A stretch of 14,150 bases of DNA from Acidobacteriota bacterium (GTDB taxonomy: Bacteria > Acidobacteriota > Terriglobia > UBA7540): the NCBI GenBank assembly GCA_021784615.1, contig JAJYHU010000421.1, positions 1-14,150 on the forward strand, in the 5' to 3' direction. Both the position numbers and the translations under genes were made by a program. The number at the start of each line of letters is the position of its first letter. Positions within the stretch are counted from its first letter, which is position 1. The notes beneath the pieces were generated by a model. It ran no database searches, had not been told where the DNA came from, and saw only the letters and a program-made list of their open reading frames with translations. Positions 1-6,093 of this stretch are shown here, one piece after another.

Positions 1-434
1 GAATCCACGCCGAACGGCCCCAATGTTGGATCAGGGACAGCGTATACTCCGACCAGTCTTCCCAGCTGCTCGCCGTTCGCGTCGATTACTTCAAGGGGGA
101 AGTATGCGCGAGCCATGCCCTCTCGCCACGCCCGCACCACCGTCTCAGCGGCGACAGGGGACAGCATGTCATCGGAGTCCAGAAAGGAAATTAAGTCTCC
201 TGAGGAGGCAGCAAACCCCGCGTTGAGGGCGGAAGCCTGCCCGCCGTTTTCCTTCAGCACGGGGACGATGCGGCTGCCATAGCTGGCGATGACTTCCCGC
301 GAATTGTCGGTCGAGCCATCGTCAACAACGATCACCTCTGTGCTGGGGTAGGTCTGGCTCAAGGCGCTGTCGATCGCGTCTGCCAAGAATCGGCCGTAGT
401 TGTAGTTGTTGACGATGATACTAACTAATGGCAT
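1..434 (-). CDS. Glycosyltransferase family 2 (GT-A fold), 3' part cut off by window edge
   Basis: This is the N-terminal 144 residues of a family 2 glycosyltransferase, which adds a sugar from a nucleotide donor to a growing lipid-linked oligosaccharide at the cytoplasmic face of the membrane. The opening MPLVSIIVNNYNYGRFL is the typical first beta strand. DDGSTD (residues 38-43) is the nucleotide-binding loop, NGGQASALNAG (63-73) is a family-typical stretch, and LDSDD (85-89) is the DXD-type metal-binding motif. The ATG at 434 follows a GGGAGG ribosome binding site by about 8 bases. The gap to the upstream FkbM gene is 32 bp, so the two are probably cotranscribed. The acceptor-binding C-terminal half lies beyond base 1, so linkage and sugar cannot be inferred. 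The family assignment is secure and the substrate is unknown. Confidence 0.93.
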   Translation of the reverse strand, partial: MPLVSIIVNNYNYGRFLADAIDSALSQTYPSTEVIVVDDGSTDNSREVIASYGSRIVPVLKENGGQASALNAGFAASSGDLISFLDSDDMLSPVAAETVVRAWREGMARAYFPLEVIDANGEQLGRLVGVYAVPDPTLGPFGVD

Positions 435-466
435 GTCGTTGCCTCCCAGGCCCACAGGATGCCATG

Positions 467-1405
467 CTACGCGGAAGGCCTAATGGCGTATATCATGATG
501 TCTCTGGTTACCCCTCCCGGGCGACTCGGTCTCCAGAGGGAGTGCAGTTGGTAATCGAAACCTGAGCGCTCAAGGGTGAGAAGAAATTTCGAGAGCCGCG
601 GTCTCCGACCATCGATGTGGTGATGGTATTCTGCAATGATCGCGTCGACTAGGTCGATCTTCCCGCTTGTGAACAAGTCCTCAAGAACTCCCTGCTCCGC
701 GCCCTCTACATCCAGCTTGAGCAGGTCGACGCGTTCGTCACCTAAGAATGAGGAAAGGCGCCTGGCCGGAACGCGAATCTTTTCGCCATCGGCTCGGCCA
801 GGAACGGTGCTCATTAGCAGACTTCCGGCGGAATCGCGCGGAACGTAAAATCCGACCTCGCCATCAGAATTCCATAGCGCGACGTTGAAGGCCTGCACAC
901 CTTGCAGCCTGTTGTCCTCCAGATTTAGGCTCAGAGTGGCGAACGTCCGGGGATCGGGCTCGAAGCAGGTTACGGTACTTTGGGGCCAACGCATCTTGAA
1001 GAAGATCGTCGCCAGGCCGATGTTAGCGCCGCAGTCTAGGATCCGGGGGTTCGGCCGGGTGGGTCTGAAAAAGTAAGCAACTCGTACGAAGATCTCGCGA
1101 TAGGCATAAAGAAAGGTCTTGAAGCTAAGATAGTGGACTTTCATTCCGCCAACCCGCAAAGGTCCCCTCCATCGGATTTGCCTAGCCGTGTGAATTCGGC
1201 AAAGCTCCCATACCGCGATGGGCAGGCTTCGATCGGCCCTGCCGGAGAGTATGACAGCGAGGTCCCGGAGAAACAAGAACGCCCCGCCTACCGATGCGGC
1301 CCTGAGAAAGCGGCTGAGAGCGGGAGACCCGTCCGCCTCATGGAGAGCGCCGGGACTAAGGGCTCTTGATATTACGGGATCTTTAGCCAGAGCTTGATTT
1401 GCCAC
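467..1405 (-). CDS. FkbM-family SAM-dependent methyltransferase
   Basis: This is a 312-residue class I methyltransferase of the FkbM type, a family that O-methylates sugars or polyketides and is common in polysaccharide loci. SAM-binding motif I is ILDCGANIGLAT (residues 122-133). FEPDP (148-152) carries the acidic residue expected to contact the ribose, and LLKLDVEGAE (228-237) is the FkbM signature. About 120 residues without a clear motif precede the Rossmann core. The open frame extends upstream to an ATG at 1609, but that extension lies inside the flippase gene. The start chosen is GTG 1405, which has GGAGG four to five bases upstream and gives a 34-bp overlap with the flippase stop, suggesting translational coupling. 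The likely role is methylation of a sugar in the repeat unit or at the chain end. That is inference, and the acceptor cannot be told from sequence. Confidence 0.88.
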   Translation of the reverse strand: MANQALAKDPVISRALSPGALHEADGSPALSRFLRAASVGGAFLFLRDLAVILSGRADRSLPIAVWELCRIHTARQIRWRGPLRVGGMKVHYLSFKTFLYAYREIFVRVAYFFRPTRPNPRILDCGANIGLATIFFKMRWPQSTVTCFEPDPRTFATLSLNLEDNRLQGVQAFNVALWNSDGEVGFYVPRDSAGSLLMSTVPGRADGEKIRVPARRLSSFLGDERVDLLKLDVEGAEQGVLEDLFTSGKIDLVDAIIAEYHHHIDGRRPRLSKFLLTLERSGFDYQLHSLWRPSRPGGVTRDIMIYAIRPSA

Positions 1406-2919
1406 TTTTCCTCCATATCGAGAACGTAATACCACGAAGCAAGTAAGAAACCGCTGCCCAGCAGCAGTGCGAAAGCGGCGTGAAAGATGAAGCCGTGGGT
1501 TGAAGCCCAGAGGACCCCAAGGCTGGCGGCGAGGGCCAGCAAGGTTCCGACGCTGCGCCTGAGTTCCCTGCTGGCCAGCAGGCGCGCGGGAGTGCGCGTC
1601 AACCAGCATGCCGCCACCGTGAGCAGCAGGCAGTCAAGGCTCATACGAGCCGTCCAAGCCAGTGCTGCGCCGGGTAGCCCGAACCGTGTAACCAGGAACC
1701 AAGCCAAACCGATATGAATCGGTACTTCGACAAGGTGAAGTTTAGCGGTCAGGTCCGGCCGTCCTACGCCTTGCAGAAGGTAGTACGGAACATGTCCAAG
1801 GGAGTTGACAAGAACGCCAAGCGCCAATATCTGGAGGACCGGCGTGCCTTCGGCGGCGAATTTTGTGCCCAGCCAAAAGGTGAGAAGCGGGCGGGCGAAG
1901 AAGACTAGCGCGATGGCGGCTGGTCCAACAGTGACAAGCAGGAACTTGAGGGAGCGGACGAAGGCGTTCCTGATCCATTCGTGGTCTCCGCGCCCGGAGG
2001 AAGCCCCGAATGCTGGGAACAGCACAGCCGAGAGGCTGCCGGGAAGAATCAACATCTTGGTCGAAACCATGTAAGGCGGCGTATAGAAGCCGACAGCGGC
2101 GATGGAAACGAGGGCTCCGATGAGGAAACGGTCGAAATACATCAGGACGGGGCCGACGGCGCTGGAGACCGTGATCCAGCCGCCGTAACCGAGCAGGGAG
2201 CGGACCAGGCGGGGGTTGAAGCGGAAGCCCGAGCGGAGCGCCGGGTAGAGACGCATGCAGAGAAAGGTTGTGACCGCAAACCCGGCGATCCGCGCCAGGA
2301 CAAGGACGAACACGATCGAGGGCAGGCCGAAGCCGAGGGCCAGCGCCACCACGGGCACCAGATAGGTGAGGGCGCTTGAGGGAATGCCGATAGCGTTCAG
2401 CAGGTCAAAACGCTGCGAGGCTCCCAGCACTCCGCTCATTGATCCGCCGGCAAAGTCGATGGGCAGCGCGATGGCGAGAATGAGAAAAATCAAGTGGGCC
2501 TGGCCGTGCAGCTCAGGAGGAATCTTGAGCACGCGGTTGACCAGCAGAGGCGAGGCCAGGGCCAGCAGAACGCCGCCCACGGCTCCGAGAAACGTTTGGC
2601 TGATGAGCGCCGTCCAGACCAGCTCCGGGAGCTTTTCAATTTCCCCTTTGCCCAGCAATTCGGCAACGAACTTTGTTGTGGCGGGACCGATGCCCAGATT
2701 GAAAAGCGCGAAATAACCCACCACCATCCAGGCAAGCGACAGCAAACCAAAACGGTCCGCCCCCAGGTGATGGATCACGTACGGCATGGTCACAACGCCC
2801 ACCATGAGAGGCACAACCCGGCCAATAATGTTCAGCAGTGTGTTGCGGGCGAGGACCTTGCCGCCAATCCGCACGGGGAGCGGAGCAGCGGGCCGGGATG
2901 GAGTTTCAACAGAATTCAT
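1372..2919 (-). CDS. wzx: Oligosaccharide flippase, Wzx-like (MOP superfamily)
   Basis: This is a 515-residue polytopic membrane protein, close to the usual 400-520 of Wzx/RfbX polysaccharide translocases. It flips polyprenyl-pyrophosphate-linked repeat units from the cytoplasmic to the periplasmic leaflet. The N-terminal part (from about residue 20: LARNTLLNIIGRVVPLMVGV, then YVIHHLGADRFGLLSLAW) is typical of the Polysacc_synt family. About a dozen hydrophobic helices follow, with charged short loops and a C-terminal pair of helices before the end EEKWQIKLWLKIP. No catalytic motif is expected. The ATG at 2919 has no clear ribosome binding site and sits just after a GC-rich palindromic stretch, so the exact start is less certain than the family. 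The gene heads the distal subgroup wzx-fkbM-GT2, behind a 214-bp intergenic region that may carry its own promoter. Confidence 0.9.
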   Translation of the reverse strand: MNSVETPSRPAAPLPVRIGGKVLARNTLLNIIGRVVPLMVGVVTMPYVIHHLGADRFGLLSLAWMVVGYFALFNLGIGPATTKFVAELLGKGEIEKLPELVWTALISQTFLGAVGGVLLALASPLLVNRVLKIPPELHGQAHLIFLILAIALPIDFAGGSMSGVLGASQRFDLLNAIGIPSSALTYLVPVVALALGFGLPSIVFVLVLARIAGFAVTTFLCMRLYPALRSGFRFNPRLVRSLLGYGGWITVSSAVGPVLMYFDRFLIGALVSIAAVGFYTPPYMVSTKMLILPGSLSAVLFPAFGASSGRGDHEWIRNAFVRSLKFLLVTVGPAAIALVFFARPLLTFWLGTKFAAEGTPVLQILALGVLVNSLGHVPYYLLQGVGRPDLTAKLHLVEVPIHIGLAWFLVTRFGLPGAALAWTARMSLDCLLLTVAACWLTRTPARLLASRELRRSVGTLLALAASLGVLWASTHGFIFHAAFALLLGSGFLLASWYYVLDMEEKWQIKLWLKIP

Positions 2920-3133
2920 GCGCGTTTTGGTATTGCGCCGGCGCGGCGGCCGGCCGCGGGCCGGATAGCCCCCTAATGTAGGCTAGCATCCGCCGGCCGA
3001 GGGCCAAATGGGACGCTTGGGATATTCCTTGTGAAACTTTGAAAATTTATAAGCCATTATTTATCAACACTTTATGAAATTTTCAAAACGCCTTTTTCTG
3101 TTTTCTGTTCCTCATCGCAACACCGCGTACTTT
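2920..3133 (-). promoter_or_regulatory. Intergenic region upstream of flippase, probable regulatory or promoter region
   Basis: This is 214 bp between the epimerase stop and the flippase start. It has two contrasting parts. Bases about 3030-3110 are markedly AT-rich against a GC-rich background and carry a long inverted repeat, listed separately. Bases 2936-2964 are almost pure G and C and can form a hairpin (CGCGGC at 2942-2947 with GCCGCG at 2953-2958) shortly before the flippase ATG. No T-run follows either structure in the minus direction, so neither looks like an intrinsic terminator. I could not identify a convincing -35/-10 pair, although AT-rich hexamers such as TTGATA and TATAAA occur. 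An internal promoter here is inferred from spacing and composition only. Confidence 0.4.
3038..3087. repeat. AT-rich inverted repeat (15-16 bp arms, 19-bp loop)
   Basis: The left arm TTTGAAAATTTATAA (3038-3052) pairs with the right arm TTATGAAATTTTCAAA (3072-3087). The complement of the right arm is TTTGAAAATTTCATAA, so the arms match over 15 positions with a single extra base. The spacer is 19 bp. The structure lies 119 bp or more upstream of the flippase ATG. It could be a regulator-binding operator with two half sites or an RNA stem. No U-tract follows it on either strand in terminator position. Confidence 0.6.
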
Positions 3134-4198
3134 TTACCCGGCCGACGACGAAGCCGCAATCTGCGGCGCAGCCGGGTGCGTGGTGCGCTCCGTCAAAACC
3201 GAATTCAGGATGGCGCTCACCTGGTCGCGGTCTTTGCTTGCGAAGTACCAGTCGGCGGTGCTGCGGAGTCCCTCCATGAACTTCACTTGGGGCTCCCAGC
3301 GCAGCAGCGTTTTGGCCAGGGAGTTGTCCGCCACGCGGTTCATGGGGCCGGTGGGCATCTCCGGGTGGAACTCGATGCGCGGCTTGTATCCCGAGTAGCG
3401 AAGCACTTCCTGCACGGCGTCAATCACGCGCGTGCGCTCCATGGTGCCAAGGTTGACGGCCGAGCCATCGTCGATCTTTTCGGCGGCCAGGATGGTGCCG
3501 GAAACAATGTCGCTCACGTGGGTCCAGTTGCGAATCTGCTCGCCGTTGCCCCACACCACAAAAGGGTCCTGCCGGATGAAGGCGCGGGCGATCATGGCGA
3601 TGACAGCGTGGTTCTCATGCCCGCGCGGGCCGTAGACCGTAAAGTAGCGGCAGGAAGCGGACTTCATGCCCCAGTCGGTGTAATAGGCGCGCAGGGTCAT
3701 CTCCGCCATCAGCTTGGCCCAGCCGTACAGGTTGTCGGCATCGTAGGGCGGGCCGACCATTTCCTCGGTGAGGTAGAGGATTTGGGATGGGTCGGTCTGG
3801 ATGTGATTGGGATAGACGCAGCCCGAGGATGCGTAGACGACTTTCTCAACCTTGGCCTCGCGCGCCGCGCGGAAGAGCATGCCGTCGAGCGCGAGGTTGG
3901 TGGCGCAAGCGGCCTGATGCAGATCGACGTAACCGCGGCCGCCGTGGTCGGCTGCCAGGTGGAAAATGATTTCCATGCCTTTCACCACCTTGGGAGCGGT
4001 TTCAGGGTCCAGCAGATCAGCCTCGTGGAACTCCACGCGGCCGGCGATAAGATGAGGCTGAAGATTCTCTTTCTTCCCGCTGCTCAGGTTGTCCACCACC
4101 CGGACGGCCGCGCCCCGTTCGATGAGCGCGTCCACCAAGTGCGAACCGATAAAGGAAGCTCCACCCGTTACAAGAACCTTTTTGCCGTTCCAGTTCAT
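3134..4198 (-). CDS. NAD-dependent sugar epimerase/dehydratase (extended SDR), GDP-mannose 3,5-epimerase-like
   Basis: This is a 354-residue extended short-chain dehydrogenase that makes an activated sugar for the polymer. The NAD-binding loop is TGGASFIGSH (residues 11-20); the central glycine of the usual GxxGxxG is replaced by Ser15. VVDNLSSGKK (34-43) follows strand 2. The catalytic YxxxK is Y158GWAK162. The stretch YASSGCVYP (122-130) resembles the SSACIYP motif of GDP-mannose 3,5-epimerases, placing Cys127 where those enzymes have a catalytic cysteine. The C-terminal part (VNLGTMERTRVIDAV, then NRVADNSLAKTLLRW) is the usual sugar-nucleotide domain. The start is ATG 4198, with AGGAG 8 bases upstream. 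An open frame runs on to 4303, but those codons lie in an intergenic repeat. A UDP-hexose 4-epimerase is the main alternative, and the substrate is not proven. Confidence 0.87.
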   Translation of the reverse strand: MNWNGKKVLVTGGASFIGSHLVDALIERGAAVRVVDNLSSGKKENLQPHLIAGRVEFHEADLLDPETAPKVVKGMEIIFHLAADHGGRGYVDLHQAACATNLALDGMLFRAAREAKVEKVVYASSGCVYPNHIQTDPSQILYLTEEMVGPPYDADNLYGWAKLMAEMTLRAYYTDWGMKSASCRYFTVYGPRGHENHAVIAMIARAFIRQDPFVVWGNGEQIRNWTHVSDIVSGTILAAEKIDDGSAVNLGTMERTRVIDAVQEVLRYSGYKPRIEFHPEMPTGPMNRVADNSLAKTLLRWEPQVKFMEGLRSTADWYFASKDRDQVSAILNSVLTERTTHPAAPQIAASSSAG

Positions 4199-4254
4199 GT
4201 TCCATTCTCCTGTTGAAAAAGTTGGGGGAATACCGATGGTCTCATGCTGAACCC

Positions 4255-4284
4255 AAAGCAGATTCCTCGCTGCGCTGGGAATGA
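4255..4284 (-). repeat. Intergenic repeat, copy 1 (minus orientation)
   Basis: Read on the minus strand, these 30 bases match 5971-6000 on the plus strand at 28 of 30 positions, and both contain the core GCGAGGAATCTGCTTT. The copy lies between the GT26 stop and the epimerase start. Past its end it continues with a different tail (GGGTTCAGCATGAGAC). Its translation (VIPSAARNLL) is a familiar spurious N-terminal extension in annotated proteins, which supports a dispersed non-coding repeat. The two copies flank the phosphoglycosyl transferase and GT26 genes in opposite orientation. Confidence 0.75.
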
Positions 4285-4302
4285 CAAGCGTGAGGCCTTC
4301 CA

Positions 4303-4318
4303 CACGGCTTGCGCCGTG
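4303..4318 (-). other. Short stem-loop just after the GT26 stop codon
   Basis: On the minus strand the sequence CACGGC-GCAA-GCCGTG forms a perfect 6-bp GC-rich stem closed by a GNRA-type GCAA tetraloop. It begins 2 bases after the GT26 stop (4321-4323). No U-run follows, so it is not a standard intrinsic terminator. It could stabilise the 3' end of an upstream transcript or cause pausing. That role is inferred. Confidence 0.45.
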
Positions 4319-4320
4319 GG

Positions 4321-5178
4321 CTAAACAACGTCGCTCCTGCCAAGTTTAATTAAATTACGTTCTTCTCCTGCGGGATCGTAATTCCTCAGTCCCTTCAATT
4401 CCAAGTACGAATGCAGGGCGAACTGCGGCCCGTACACGAGCGCGCGCCGCCAGCATTTTTTCGGCTCGGACAACAGCCGCCACAGCCATTCAAGGCCCAG
4501 TTCGCTGACCTTGCGCGGGGCGGGCTTTACCTTTCCGCTGACAAACTTGAAGGCCGCGCCGACGGCGACGACGATGGGAACTTCCAGCCGCTCAAGATGC
4601 TCGTAAATCCAGCGTTCCTGTTTGGGGAGGCCGAGTCCCACCCAGAGGACGTCCGGCTTGGCCCGGTTGATCGCACTCACGATCTCTTCGTCTTCGCGGG
4701 CTGAGAGCGTACGGAAGGGCGGGGAAAATGCGCCGGCAATCTCCAGGGAAGGAAAGCTGCTTTTCAGCTTGCCGGATAGCGCCGCCAGCACTTCGTCCGT
4801 ATCGCCGTAAAAGTAGTTCGAATAGCCCTGGCGATTGGCCAGGCCGCAGAACGCCGTCAGCAAGTCCGCGCCCCGTACCCGCTTGGGGACGGCCGCGAGT
4901 TTTTGCGCCGCCACGCGCGCGGTCCACATGCCGTCGGGAATCGAAAGATCCGCGGACTCCAGAATCGCTTTGAAGTCGGGCCGTTTGAATCCTTCGACGA
5001 GCCCATGTGAACTGGTGACGGCAATCCAGCGGCGGGTTTCGCGCTGCTCGATCCACCGCTCCATGATGGCGAGCACCTCCTGGACGCTGACGTTATGCAC
5101 CGGCACGCCCAGTACCCGCGCGCATGCCGGAGGTTCGAACACCTTTATCGGATTAGGACTTATAAGGACTGAAGCCAT
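4321..5178 (-). CDS. WecG/TagA/CpsF-family glycosyltransferase (GT26)
   Basis: This is a 285-residue GT26 enzyme of the family that transfers the second sugar (ManNAc or ManNAc uronate in TagA and WecG) onto a polyprenyl-diphosphate sugar at the inner membrane face. Visible motifs are AVTSSHG (residues 53-59), SADLSIPDGM (75-84) with the Asp82 expected in catalysis, RVRGADL (100-106), WVGLGLPKQERW (179-190) and LGLEWLWRLLSEPKK (227-241). In the segment usually written GAxFDF there is a Lys (GAAFKF, 207-212). The start is ATG 5178, with AGGAG 9 bases upstream; a longer frame to 5259 would overlap the upstream gene and lacks a better site. The gap to the phosphoglycosyl transferase stop is 25 bp, so the pair probably makes the first two steps of repeat-unit assembly. 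Confidence 0.92.
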   Translation of the reverse strand: MASVLISPNPIKVFEPPACARVLGVPVHNVSVQEVLAIMERWIEQRETRRWIAVTSSHGLVEGFKRPDFKAILESADLSIPDGMWTARVAAQKLAAVPKRVRGADLLTAFCGLANRQGYSNYFYGDTDEVLAALSGKLKSSFPSLEIAGAFSPPFRTLSAREDEEIVSAINRAKPDVLWVGLGLPKQERWIYEHLERLEVPIVVAVGAAFKFVSGKVKPAPRKVSELGLEWLWRLLSEPKKCWRRALVYGPQFALHSYLELKGLRNYDPAGEERNLIKLGRSDVV

Positions 5179-5203
5179 ACCGGATGTCTCCTTTGATCGG
5201 TTC

Positions 5204-5887
5204 TTATGATTGGTCCTCGGCAGGCGAGAGGGCAGGTTCGACCGGCGGTTTTGCCGCAACTTTCGACTTGAGCTTGCGCAACGACCGCGTGTTAAGCCAG
5301 CGAGGGACTTTTGAGTCGCGCACTTCCCATCCCCCTGTAAAGGTCACCAGAAATGAAAAGGCAATCAGCCGGAGATCGACCCATAAGCTCCGCCGTTTGA
5401 TATAAAGAAGGTCGTAGCGAAGCTTCTGCCGCCGGGGCAGTTCGCTGTCGCCGTAAATCTGGGCAAATCCCGTCAGTCCCGGCCGGATGGCGTGCCGGCG
5501 GTCAAAGCCGGGAATGTCTTTTCGGAATTTCTTCACCAGTTCCACCCATTCGGGCCGGGGACCCACAAAGCTCATGTCGCCGCGCAGAATATTCCAGAGC
5601 TGGGGAAGTTCGTCCATGGCGGTAGAGCGCAGCAGTCGCCCCACGCGCGTGATGCGCGGGTCGTGAGCGGTGGCCGGAACCACGCCCCACCGTTTGTCCG
5701 AGTCGGCGACCATGGAGCGGAATTTAAAATTCACAAATTCGCGATTGCCTCCGCCGACGCGAATCTGCCGGTAGAAGATGGGGCCGCCGTCTTCAAGCTT
5801 GACGGCCAGGGCGATCAGGGCCCAAAGCGGCGAAGAGATGATGAGTCCAAATCCGGAAAGAAGAATGTCAAAAGCTCGTTTAGCCAT
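5204..5887 (-). CDS. Undecaprenyl-phosphate sugar phosphotransferase, minimal (PglC/WcaJ C-terminal type)
   Basis: This is a 227-residue monotopic phosphoglycosyl transferase that moves a sugar-1-phosphate from a nucleotide sugar to undecaprenyl phosphate, the priming step of repeat-unit synthesis. It has only the catalytic Bac_transf domain and lacks the multi-helix N-terminal part of WcaJ/WbaP enzymes. Residues 8-30 form the single membrane helix, with Pro20 where the re-entrant helix breaks. The catalytic pair is Asp92-Glu93 in RSTAMDELPQLWNIL. KFRSM (55-59), SFVGPRPEW (106-114) and RPGLTGFAQI (135-144) are family signatures. The C-terminal 20 residues are Pro/Ala/Glu-rich and look disordered. 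ATG 5887 has only a weak AGGA about 11 bases upstream. It is the first gene after a 206-bp gap and may have its own promoter. Confidence 0.94.
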   Translation of the reverse strand: MAKRAFDILLSGFGLIISSPLWALIALAVKLEDGGPIFYRQIRVGGGNREFVNFKFRSMVADSDKRWGVVPATAHDPRITRVGRLLRSTAMDELPQLWNILRGDMSFVGPRPEWVELVKKFRKDIPGFDRRHAIRPGLTGFAQIYGDSELPRRQKLRYDLLYIKRRSLWVDLRLIAFSFLVTFTGGWEVRDSKVPRWLNTRSLRKLKSKVAAKPPVEPALSPAEDQS

Positions 5888-5916
5888 GTGGAATGTGTCC
5901 TGATTTATGGATTGCG

Positions 5917-5943
5917 ATTATTGCTGCGTTCGGTGTGGTTCAA
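5917..5943 (-). promoter_or_regulatory. Weak candidate promoter for the phosphoglycosyl transferase gene
   Basis: On the minus strand TTGAAC (5943-5938) and AATAAT (5922-5917) resemble -35 and -10 hexamers with a 15-bp spacer, shorter than the usual 17. They lie 30-56 bp upstream of the ATG at 5887. The spacing is poor and the call rests on pattern alone. Confidence 0.2.
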
Positions 5944-5970
5944 CTGTTTATGGAAAACCTTCATGCAACA

Positions 5971-6000
5971 TCATTCCGAGCGAAGCGAGGAATCTGCTTT
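5971..6000 (+). repeat. Intergenic repeat, copy 2 (plus orientation)
   Basis: These 30 bases match the minus-strand reading of 4255-4284 at 28 of 30 positions. The copy lies in the 206-bp gap between the FAD-enzyme stop and the phosphoglycosyl transferase start. It is followed at 6024-6045 by a perfect palindrome. Its forward translation reads HSERSEESAFL, a recognisable artefact of this type of dispersed repeat. Confidence 0.75.
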
Positions 6001-6023
6001 TCTCTCAGTCCCGCCCCCAAGAG

Positions 6024-6045
6024 CATGCCGAACCGGTTCGGCATG
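6024..6045. repeat. Perfect 22-bp palindrome
   Basis: The arms are CATGCCGAACC (6024-6034) and GGTTCGGCATG (6035-6045), with no loop and no mismatch. It lies 48 bp past the FAD-enzyme stop in the transcription direction and 24 bp from repeat copy 2, and may be part of the same repeat unit. As RNA it would form a hairpin of about 9 bp. No U-run follows on the minus strand. Alternatives are a DNA-binding site for a dimer or a structured end of the repeat. Confidence 0.6.
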
Positions 6046-6093
6046 ACGGGATCGCAGGTGGTTTGCACGATAATATTTTTCCGGCGCGCGGCG

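Noticed and set aside
3074..4216. Long open frame of 380 codons on the plus strand opposite the epimerase
   Set aside because: It is antisense to a gene with clear SDR motifs, its translation shows no domain pattern, and high GC makes such mirror frames common.
4199..4303. N-terminal extension of the epimerase to an ATG at 4303
   Set aside because: The added 35 residues are translated from the intergenic repeat (VIPSAARNLL). The ATG at 4198 has a good ribosome binding site and starts right before the Rossmann strand.
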